Shown here: piece by piece, positions 1 through 5,925 of the stretch
How positions within the stretch are numbered: the first letter of the stretch is position 1
Layout of the letters: each line of letters begins with the position of its first letter
From: Clostridium sp. CAG:632
GTDB taxonomy: Bacteria > Bacillota > Clostridia > Lachnospirales > Lachnospiraceae
Assembly: GCA_000431515.1 (NCBI GenBank)
Contig: HF991337.1
Location: 1 to 8,035, forward strand
Length of the DNA stretch: 8,035 nucleotides
Reading direction: 5' to 3'
The notes under the pieces: generated by a model
Seen by the model: the letters and a program-made list of their open reading frames with translations, nothing else
What the model was told of the DNA's origin: nothing
Database searches by the model: none
Made by a program: the position numbers and the translations under genes

Positions 1-2325
1 TGTCAGACAATCCCTGCCGCCGACCTGCAACTTCGTAAACATACCGGTCCGTTTATCGATCTCATATGTGAAAGCATCCGATTCCAGCACAATAGAGCGG
101 TCGGTCTCCCGAACATTCATCTCCGTTGTCTCCTGATTCAGTTCTGCTATCCGTCTATCCGCTCTCTGATTCCTGTCATCCGCATTCTGCAGCCGGATCT
201 CATCAAAGCCCAGAATCTGCCCCGGCTCCATCAATGGAATCCGCTTCTTTAACCGATAGATCAGCCTCAGATACACCTGCCCTGCCTGTGGCACATCCGG
301 CCTTAACTGCGTCTGTCCGTCCCGGTGCGGTGCCACGGATATAGTTTCCAGCTTTCCTGACCGGATCACGACTCCGTCCAGTGTCACCTCATACGCTATC
401 TCTGCATAATCCTCCAGGTTATCGAAATCCATATAGTTGTGCAGTACCAGTCTGCCGCTCTCCTGCTCATATATGACAACTCTTGCCGGACGATAGACAT
501 TCTTGTATTCCAACAGTCCGGTATGCGGCCGCCGATCCGGATATACCAGACCGTCCACGCAGAAGTTTCCGTCATGGATGTTCTCACCATGATCTCCGCC
601 ATAGAGATAGCGGACCTTTCCATTCTCACTGTATCCTTCAGCGATCGCATGGTCACACCATTCCCACACGAAACCACCGCACATCCGGTCATCTGACTGA
701 ATCATCCGGAAATAGTCCTCCAGATCCCCCGGTCCGTTCCCCATGCTGTGGCAGTACTCCACCAGCAGAAACGGCTTCCTTTCACCCCGGTCCAGATACT
801 CCCGGATCTCCGATAATGCCGGGTACATCCGGCTGTATAGATCCAGATTCTCATAGCTATAAGTCTTCTTATCATTACGATATCTCGCACTCTCATACTG
901 TGTGATCCGGTAAGGATCGAATGCCTTTGTCCATGCCAGAGCCTTCTCAAAATTACAACCGTATGCGCTCTCATTGCCCATGGACCAGATTACAATACAG
1001 AACCGGTTCTTATCTCTTTCTACCATCTGCTGTACCCGGTCAAGGATCGCAGCCTCCCATGCCGGATTATCTGCGATTGCTTCATTCCAGCGCTGAAACC
1101 GATTCTGTTCCGTATCCTCCTGCCGATACAGCATAAATGGTCCGTGTGCCTCAATATCAGCCTCGTTAATTACCAGAAATCCGTATTTCTCGCACATCTG
1201 ATAGAAGTACGGTGCATTCGGATAATGACTGGAGCGGATCGCATTCAGATTATGCTGCTTCATCAGTCTTAAATCCGTCCGGATCTGTTCCACATTAGCG
1301 ACCGGCCCGGTATACGGATCCGAATCATGCCGGTTCACGCCCCGGAACTTTATCTTCTGTCCGTTCAGACAGATCACACCGTCCCGGATCTCGATCGTCC
1401 GTAATGCCAGCCGTTCTGTGATCGTCTCTGCCTCTGTCCGGAGGATTACAGTATACAGATACGGGTTCTCTGTATTCCAGAGCTGCGGATCCGTTATCTC
1501 CAGTTCCGCAACTCCATGTGTATCCGGCCGTCCCTCTGCTGCCACTCTGCCGGCTGCATTCTCGATCCGAATCTCTACCTGTGGTTCTGCCGTAGCCTGT
1601 GCCATCATCAGCTCCAATCGAACGATTGCCGTTTTCTCTGTGTCTCCGATAATCTCTGTAGTGATATGGTAATCGCGGATTGCCTGCGCCGGGCGTTTCA
1701 GCAGATAGACATCGCGGAAAATACCGCTCATCCGGAACTTATCCTGATCTTCCAGGTAAGAGCCATCGCACCACTTCAGATTCAGGACAGCAAGGGTATT
1801 CCGACCCTCCCTGATCTGTGCCGTCACATCGAACTCACTCATTCCGTGCGCTACCTGACTGTATCCTACATACACACCGTTCAGCCACACATAGAAGCAG
1901 CTGTCCACTCCTTCAAAATTCAGAAATACTTTCGGTGCCTTCTCCTCCTGCTGATAATCAAACGTGTGCACATATGCCCCACACGGCACATCCTGCGGTA
2001 CATACGGAGGATCAAACGGAAACGGATACCGGATATTCGTATACTGATGGGTATCATAGCCTGCCATCTGCCAGGTACCCGGCACCGCAATCTCATCAAA
2101 GCCGGAGCAATCATATTCCATGTTGTAAAATTCTTCATTTATATCATAAATGCTCTTAAAATACCGGAATCTCCAGTTACCGTTTAACAGCTGCAGCCGG
2201 TCCGACTGCTCCCTGTGCTCCGCCGGATCGTCCATCCGATCGGACGCCGGCACATAATAAGCTCTGGTCGGCATGGTATTTTCATGCAGGATATGAAGAT
2301 CTTCATAGTAATGTGGCACGATCAT
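1..2325 (-). CDS. lacZ: Beta-galactosidase, glycoside hydrolase family 2 (LacZ type), C-terminus beyond the window
   Basis: Cytoplasmic retaining beta-galactosidase that splits lactose and other beta-galactosides. The minus-strand frame is open for 775 codons from ATG 2325-2323 to base 1 with no stop. It falls short of the roughly 1,000 residues usual for LacZ, so about 250 residues lie outside the window. Domain order: sugar-binding jelly roll (about 35-215), Ig-like domain (about 220-325), TIM barrel (about 330-620), second Ig-like domain (about 630-730), then the first strands of the large C-terminal beta-sandwich. Active-site motifs: SSHYPN (His367), IEAHG (Glu392 and His394, matching the E. 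coli Mg ligands Glu416 and His418), WSMGNES (acid/base Glu452) and LVEYCHSMGN (nucleophile Glu523), then GGFVWEWCDH. No signal peptide. A GAGGAGG sequence lies 7 nt before the start. It is transcribed away from an AraC-type regulator, its likely controller. The exact natural substrate is inferred; lacZ is the best match, but other GH2 galactosidases are possible. Confidence 0.93.
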   Translation of the reverse strand, partial: MIVPHYYEDLHILHENTMPTRAYYVPASDRMDDPAEHREQSDRLQLLNGNWRFRYFKSIYDINEEFYNMEYDCSGFDEIAVPGTWQMAGYDTHQYTNIRYPFPFDPPYVPQDVPCGAYVHTFDYQQEEKAPKVFLNFEGVDSCFYVWLNGVYVGYSQVAHGMSEFDVTAQIREGRNTLAVLNLKWCDGSYLEDQDKFRMSGIFRDVYLLKRPAQAIRDYHITTEIIGDTEKTAIVRLELMMAQATAEPQVEIRIENAAGRVAAEGRPDTHGVAELEITDPQLWNTENPYLYTVILRTEAETITERLALRTIEIRDGVICLNGQKIKFRGVNRHDSDPYTGPVANVEQIRTDLRLMKQHNLNAIRSSHYPNAPYFYQMCEKYGFLVINEADIEAHGPFMLYRQEDTEQNRFQRWNEAIADNPAWEAAILDRVQQMVERDKNRFCIVIWSMGNESAYGCNFEKALAWTKAFDPYRITQYESARYRNDKKTYSYENLDLYSRMYPALSEIREYLDRGERKPFLLVEYCHSMGNGPGDLEDYFRMIQSDDRMCGGFVWEWCDHAIAEGYSENGKVRYLYGGDHGENIHDGNFCVDGLVYPDRRPHTGLLEYKNVYRPARVVIYEQESGRLVLHNYMDFDNLEDYAEIAYEVTLDGVVIRSGKLETISVAPHRDGQTQLRPDVPQAGQVYLRLIYRLKKRIPLMEPGQILGFDEIRLQNADDRNQRADRRIAELNQETTEMNVRETDRSIVLESDAFTYEIDKRTGMFTKLQVGGRDCLT

Positions 2326-2406
2326 AATAATTCCTCCTCTTTATGTCTTTTTTGCTTTATTTGTAATTTTGTTTTCTATCGGTCGATTTCGTTTGTTTGT
2401 ATATTT

Positions 2407-2435
2407 ATCATAGCGTTTTTCTACTTTTAAATCCA
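2407..2435 (-). promoter_or_regulatory. Candidate promoter of the beta-galactosidase gene
   Basis: Read on the minus strand, a -10-like TATGAT lies at 2412-2407. A poor -35 (TGGATT, 3 of 6 matches to TTGACA) lies 17 bp upstream at 2435-2430. Transcription would start near 2400 and give a leader of about 75 nt before ATG 2325. A weak -35 beside a fair -10 is typical of promoters that need an activator, which suits the divergent AraC-type gene. The assignment rests on matching by eye. Confidence 0.4.
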
Positions 2436-2445
2436 TGAACATTTA

Positions 2446-2474
2446 TAGACAAAATATGCACAAAATGATACACT
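2446..2474 (+). promoter_or_regulatory. Promoter of the AraC-family regulator gene
   Basis: TAGACA (2446-2451, 5 of 6 matches to the -35 consensus) is followed by a 17-bp spacer and TACACT (2469-2474, 4 of 6 matches to the -10). Transcription would begin near 2481, upstream of the ribosome binding site at 2498-2504. This supports the ATG at 2513 over the upstream in-frame ATG at 2435, which would lie before the transcription start. Confidence 0.5.
2449..2466. repeat. Direct repeat ACAAAAT x2, 11-bp period, candidate AraC-type operator
   Basis: ACAAAAT occurs at 2449-2455 and again at 2460-2466, 11 bp apart, about one helical turn. AraC-family proteins use two helix-turn-helix units to contact successive major grooves on one DNA face, so a direct repeat with this period is the expected kind of site. 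It lies in the spacer of the proposed araC promoter and about 50-66 bp upstream of the proposed lacZ start. One bound protein could therefore repress its own gene and activate lacZ. The regulatory role is inference, and the sequence is AT-rich, so chance repetition is possible. Confidence 0.35.
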
Positions 2475-2497
2475 TTGTTTATATATACTTTCTTTAT

Positions 2498-2504
2498 AAG
2501 GAGG
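2498..2504 (+). promoter_or_regulatory. Ribosome binding site that sets the AraC-family start
   Basis: A perfect AAGGAGG is followed by an 8-nt spacer and ATG at 2513. The in-frame ATG at 2435 has no such site and lies inside the promoter region. A second ATG at 2519 is two codons further in and less well spaced. Confidence 0.85.
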
Positions 2505-2512
2505 TTTCTGTC

Positions 2513-3379
2513 ATGTACATGAACACAGGTTATATTCACGATGCACTCACGAATGTCAAAGATAAAAGCCAGCCCTTAAGCATCCGCAGCTGTGGCAATT
2601 ACCGGCTGGATACCCAGCCTAAGCTACCCACCTACCGTCCAAAAGGCCGCCTGGACTATCAGATCATCTATGTCACCTCCGGTGTCGGTCATTTTCATTT
2701 CGATACGGTAGAGAATGAGACTATTGTCGCTGCCGGAAACATCGTCCTGTTTCGTCCGAAGGAGCTGCAGAAATATGAATATTATGGTGCAGATAAGCCG
2801 GAGGTCTACTGGATCCATTTCACCGGCTATGATGTGAAGAACATCCTGCGCCGATACGGTCTCCGGGATGATCAGCATGTCTTCCGGGTCGGCACTTCAC
2901 TCGAATATGAACGTATTTTCAAGCAGATCATTCTGGAGCTGGAACGCTGTCAGCCGGATTATAAGGAGCTGCTCTCTCTGCTGTTTACCCAGCTGCTGAT
3001 CACCATGCACCGGGAAATTACCAGAGAACGGATACCGAAAAACGAGTACCTGGAACGCGAAATGGAGCTGGCTGCTTCTTACTTTAATGAGAATTATCAC
3101 CGGTCGATCAGTATTGAAGCCTATGCCGCCTCCAGAGGAATGAGCATCAGCTGGTTTATCCGTAGCTTCCGGATACATTTCGGCTCCACACCACTGCAAT
3201 TCCTCACCACGCTTCGTATCACCAATGCACAGATCCTGCTGGAGACTACGAATTATTCCATAAATGAAATTGCGGAAATCGTCGGTTACGATAATCCGTT
3301 GTATTTCAGCCGGCTCTTTCACAAACTGAAGGGCTGTTCTCCGTCCCAATACCGGAAACAGAGCAACGGACTCAGTTGA
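2513..3379 (+). CDS. AraC-family transcriptional regulator
   Basis: DNA-binding regulator of 288 residues, the usual AraC-family length. The N-terminal half (about 20-150) is a cupin-like effector domain with the family pattern LDYQIIYVTSGVG (47-59), a GNIVLFRP segment (75-82) and YWIHFTG (99-105). The C-terminal domain (about 185-283) has two helix-turn-helix units: SIEAYAASRGMSISWFIRSF (200-219), then the second with the family signature INEIAEIVGYDNPLYFSRLF (250-269) followed by KGCSPSQYR (273-281). This arrangement is typical of regulators of sugar-use genes. It is divergent from the beta-galactosidase gene, which is the most likely target, with a galactoside or a metabolite of one as the plausible effector. 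No terminator follows before iorA, so readthrough into the next genes is possible. The start is chosen from the AAGGAGG at 2498-2504; an upstream extension to 2435 would add 26 unlikely residues. The effector cannot be read from the sequence. Confidence 0.93.
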   Translation: MYMNTGYIHDALTNVKDKSQPLSIRSCGNYRLDTQPKLPTYRPKGRLDYQIIYVTSGVGHFHFDTVENETIVAAGNIVLFRPKELQKYEYYGADKPEVYWIHFTGYDVKNILRRYGLRDDQHVFRVGTSLEYERIFKQIILELERCQPDYKELLSLLFTQLLITMHREITRERIPKNEYLEREMELAASYFNENYHRSISIEAYAASRGMSISWFIRSFRIHFGSTPLQFLTTLRITNAQILLETTNYSINEIAEIVGYDNPLYFSRLFHKLKGCSPSQYRKQSNGLS

Positions 3380-3404
3380 TTCATCTTTCATATGATGGTA
3401 TAAT
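3376..3404 (+). promoter_or_regulatory. Near-consensus extended -10 promoter of the iorAB(-paaK) genes
   Basis: TTGATT (3376-3381, 4 of 6 matches to the -35) is followed by exactly 17 bp and a perfect TATAAT at 3399-3404. TGG directly before it makes an extended -10 (TGN). The -35 overlaps the TGA stop of the AraC-type gene. Transcription would start near 3411, giving a leader of about 36 nt. It looks like a strong housekeeping-sigma promoter, so the ior genes probably do not depend on the AraC-type regulator. Confidence 0.72.
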
Positions 3405-3446
3405 TTCATCAGTATGTTTTAATTTTTCAATTCCAGAGGTGAAGTT

Positions 3447-5270
3447 ATGCACAACGAATTTTTAATGGGAAATGCTGCCATTGCTATGGGCGCCATTGCT
3501 TCCGGAGTCAATCTGGTAGCCGGATATCCGGGTACACCATCCACAGAAGTATTGGAAACCATTGCCAAGCATCGCCCGGAGCACACATATGTAGAATGGT
3601 CGGTTAATGAGAAAGCCGCTCTTGAGCTGGCTGCCGGAGCCTCCTACAGTGGTGCCAGAACTATGGTTACTATGAAACAGGTCGGATTAAATGTCGCTTC
3701 CGATCCTTTAATGAGCCTTGAATATGTCGGTATCAAGGGCGGTATGATCATTCTGGTCGCAGATGATCCGGGTCCGATCTCCTCTCAGACCGAGCAGGAC
3801 ACCCGGCATTTTGCCGCCTTTTCCAAGCTCCCGTGCTTTGATCCGTCATCCGCACAGGAAGCCTATGAGATGGTACAGGAGGCTTATGAGTATTCCGAGA
3901 AATACGGAACACCGGTCTTTCTCCGGCCGACTACGCGTGTCTGCCACGGCTACGCTTCCATTACCGTAAAGGATGAATCCGAATATCAGATCCATACGCC
4001 GGATGGTTTTATCAAGGACTCTAAGCGCTGGGTTATCTTCCCACGTCTATCCTATGCCAACCATCAGAAGATCGAGGCCCGGAATGTGACTCTGGCAGAA
4101 GATTTCTCTTCTTATTCCAGAAATCAGATCCTGCCTGCCGCACCGGAGCATGCCGATGTCCGCAGAGGAATCGCGACCGGTGGCATCAGCTTTACATATA
4201 CCATGGAAACCATGCAGACGATCGGTATGTACCGGACTCTGAAGGTCGCTACGCCTCATCCGTTTCCGGAGCAGCTGGCTGTCCGGTTTCTGGAGGGACT
4301 GGATGAGGTTCTGTGTATCGAAGAACTGGATCCGGTCATCGAACGTGAGCTTACTTACATCTGTGGAAAGTATCAGCTGCCTGTAAAGATCCTCGGCAAG
4401 CTGACACATCATGTAGCCAATGCAGGCGAAAACACCCGTGACAGTGTAAGTGCCTGTCTCTACCGCTTCCTGGAGCTTCCGCTTCCGGAACGAGAGACTC
4501 TTCCGACTCCACCGGAGCTTCCGGTCCGCCCGCCTGTTTTATGCAGTGGCTGTCCTCATCGCGCTTCCTTCTATGCCGTAAAGAAGGCTATGCAGGGCAA
4601 AAAGACTATTTTCTGCGGTGATATCGGCTGCTACACACTCGGCAATGCCATGCCGTTAGATATGGTTGATACCTGTCTGTGTATGGGTGCCGGATTAAAT
4701 ATTGCACAGGGGGTCGGCCGGATAGAACCGGATACCACCTGTTTCGCCTTCGTCGGTGATTCCACCTTCTTCGCATCTGCGATCACCGGTGTTGTAAATG
4801 CAGTCTATAATCAGGCCAATATGGTTCTGATCGTACTGGATAATTCCACAACTGCGATGACCGGACACCAGCCGCATCCCGGCACCGGCCACACCATGAT
4901 GGGTGAAATCGTTGCGAAGGTCAGCATTGAGGCTGTTCTGCGCGGAATCGGCCTGACCACCGTAGAGACCATGGATCCTTTGGATCTGGAGGCTTCCGTT
5001 GACTGCGTGAAACGGGTTGCTGCAGAGCCGGGTGTCAAGGCGATCATCTTCAAGTCCCCTTGCATCGCGATCACAAAGCCGGATAAACCGCTGCACGTTA
5101 AGACAGAAACCTGTATCAACTGCAAGAAATGTATCCGGGAATTAGGCTGTCCTGCCATTGTGATCCATGACGGTCAGGTACAGATTGATTCCTCTCTCTG
5201 CACCGGCTGTACATTATGCAGCCAGGTATGCCCGGTACATGCGATTACAGGAGGTGACGATCATGAATAA
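3447..5270 (+). CDS. iorA: Indolepyruvate:ferredoxin oxidoreductase, alpha subunit
   Basis: Large catalytic subunit of the cytoplasmic, oxygen-sensitive enzyme that converts aryl-pyruvates (indole-, phenyl-, hydroxyphenylpyruvate) plus CoA to aryl-acetyl-CoA and CO2, passing electrons to ferredoxin. At 607 residues it is full length for the family. Visible parts: an N-terminal domain with the signature GYPGTPSTE (26-34) and EWSVNEKAA (50-58); a central region to about 355; CSGCPHR (366-372) and CGDIGCYTLG (390-399); and the thiamine diphosphate/Mg motif GDSTFF (437-442) with Asn466 in DNSTTAMTG. A C-terminal two-cluster ferredoxin domain carries Cys556, 559, 562, 568 and Cys585, 588, 591, 595, sufficient for two [4Fe-4S] clusters. 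AGAGGTGA sits just before the ATG. Its end overlaps iorB by 8 bp, so the two are co-translated. Substrate preference among aryl-pyruvates is known for the family but cannot be read here. Confidence 0.96.
   Translation: MHNEFLMGNAAIAMGAIASGVNLVAGYPGTPSTEVLETIAKHRPEHTYVEWSVNEKAALELAAGASYSGARTMVTMKQVGLNVASDPLMSLEYVGIKGGMIILVADDPGPISSQTEQDTRHFAAFSKLPCFDPSSAQEAYEMVQEAYEYSEKYGTPVFLRPTTRVCHGYASITVKDESEYQIHTPDGFIKDSKRWVIFPRLSYANHQKIEARNVTLAEDFSSYSRNQILPAAPEHADVRRGIATGGISFTYTMETMQTIGMYRTLKVATPHPFPEQLAVRFLEGLDEVLCIEELDPVIERELTYICGKYQLPVKILGKLTHHVANAGENTRDSVSACLYRFLELPLPERETLPTPPELPVRPPVLCSGCPHRASFYAVKKAMQGKKTIFCGDIGCYTLGNAMPLDMVDTCLCMGAGLNIAQGVGRIEPDTTCFAFVGDSTFFASAITGVVNAVYNQANMVLIVLDNSTTAMTGHQPHPGTGHTMMGEIVAKVSIEAVLRGIGLTTVETMDPLDLEASVDCVKRVAAEPGVKAIIFKSPCIAITKPDKPLHVKTETCINCKKCIRELGCPAIVIHDGQVQIDSSLCTGCTLCSQVCPVHAITGGDDHE
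5249..5257 (+). promoter_or_regulatory. Ribosome binding site that sets the iorB start
   Basis: A full AGGAGGTGA anti-16S match lies inside the last codons of iorA, 5 nt before ATG 5263. It shows that iorB starts at 5263 and not at the in-frame ATG at 5167. Starting at 5167 would add 32 residues read from the region encoding the second ferredoxin cluster of iorA. Confidence 0.9.
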
Positions 5271-5835
5271 GAATATTCTGTTGTGCGGAGTCGGCGGTCA
5301 GGGAACCGTGCTTGCTTCCAAGCTGATTGCCTCAGCCGCCATGGCGAAAAACATTCCGGTTATGAGTGCGGAAACGATTGGTATGGCACAGCGTGGCGGA
5401 AGTGTTTTCAGCCATCTACGCTTAGGTGATAATCTCTATTCTCCAATGATTCAAAGCGGAACAGCAGACATGATCCTCGGCTTTGAACCGGGAGAAACTG
5501 TTCGTATGCTTCCATTCTTACGCAAGGGTGGCCACGTAGTTGTCAGCATCCGTGCCATCCAGCCGGTAACTGCCACATTGCAGGGTGCCTCCTACCATAG
5601 TAAGGAAATGATCGAATACCTGAAGGCCCAGGTGCCGAACCTGACTCTGGTTGATGGCGATGCCGCCTGCTGGGCGATTGGCTCTGCTAAAGTATTAAAT
5701 ATGGTTCTGCTCGGTGCCGCTATCCGTACCGGAGAGATCGGTCTTACCGAAGAGGATATCAAGGATGCTATCCGGCGTACCTTGCCGGAACGATTCCATG
5801 AGTTAAACTTCCGGGCACTCGATTATACCCGATAA
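5263..5835 (+). CDS. iorB: Indolepyruvate:ferredoxin oxidoreductase, beta subunit
   Basis: Small subunit (190 residues) that pairs with IorA; it corresponds to the gamma domain of pyruvate:ferredoxin oxidoreductases. The length is normal for IorB. The N-terminus has the family glycine-rich motif GVGGQG (9-14), followed by ETIGMAQRGGSVFSHLRLG (37-55), a highly conserved stretch in IorB and related 2-oxoacid oxidoreductase subunits. GFEPGE (73-78) follows. It has no cysteine cluster, as expected, since the iron-sulfur clusters are in IorA. The start overlaps iorA by 8 bp and is preceded by a perfect ribosome binding site, which favours matched amounts of the two subunits. No terminator is visible before paaK, 90 bp downstream. 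Assignment as the IorA partner rests on family motifs and gene position, and is firm. Confidence 0.95.
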   Translation: MNKNILLCGVGGQGTVLASKLIASAAMAKNIPVMSAETIGMAQRGGSVFSHLRLGDNLYSPMIQSGTADMILGFEPGETVRMLPFLRKGGHVVVSIRAIQPVTATLQGASYHSKEMIEYLKAQVPNLTLVDGDAACWAIGSAKVLNMVLLGAAIRTGEIGLTEEDIKDAIRRTLPERFHELNFRALDYTR

Positions 5836-5837
5836 AT

Positions 5838-5873
5838 GTTATTGCAACAGATAACGTTATTGTGACAGATAGC
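5838..5873. repeat. Tandem 18-bp repeat between iorB and paaK, candidate operator
   Basis: Two adjacent copies of GTTATTGNNACAGATANC (5838-5855 and 5856-5873) agree at 15 of 18 positions. The first copy has inverted ends, GTTAT and ATAAC, and the junction forms a perfect palindrome ATAACGTTAT (5851-5860). Two dyad-like sites 18 bp apart suggest cooperative binding of a dimeric regulator, although the AT-rich arms could also form a weak RNA hairpin. Weak promoter-like elements overlap or follow: TTGTGA (5860-5865) with TAAAAA (5883-5888), or ATATCA (5875-5880) with TATAAA (5898-5903). The repeat could thus tune paaK separately from iorAB. I cannot name a regulator with this site. Confidence 0.5.
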
Positions 5874-5925
5874 AATATCACATAAAAATACATTTATTAT
5901 AAATAACAGAAAGAAAGGACGCATT

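Noticed and set aside
1516..2187. A 223-codon plus-strand open frame inside the beta-galactosidase region
   Set aside because: It is in codon-for-codon antisense phase to lacZ, whose conserved domains and active-site motifs are clear. The plus-strand product shows no family pattern and has no ribosome binding site.
2378..2387. ATCG-GT-CGAT inverted repeat in the lacZ leader as a LacI-type operator
   Set aside because: The arms are only 4 bp and the centre is GT, not the CG typical of LacI-family operators; it is likely chance.
2435..2512. Upstream in-frame ATG that would lengthen the AraC-family protein by 26 residues
   Set aside because: The region holds the likely promoter, lacks a ribosome binding site, and a perfect AAGGAGG precedes the ATG at 2513.
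5167..5262. Upstream in-frame start for iorB
   Set aside because: It would overlap the second ferredoxin cluster of iorA by about 100 bp and has no ribosome binding site. The conserved IorB N-terminus begins at 5263.
5861..5882. TGTGA-N12-TCACA resembling a Crp/Fnr or Rex operator
   Set aside because: Those sites need a 6-bp gap between the arms; here it is 12 bp, and the left arm is already part of the 18-bp tandem repeat.
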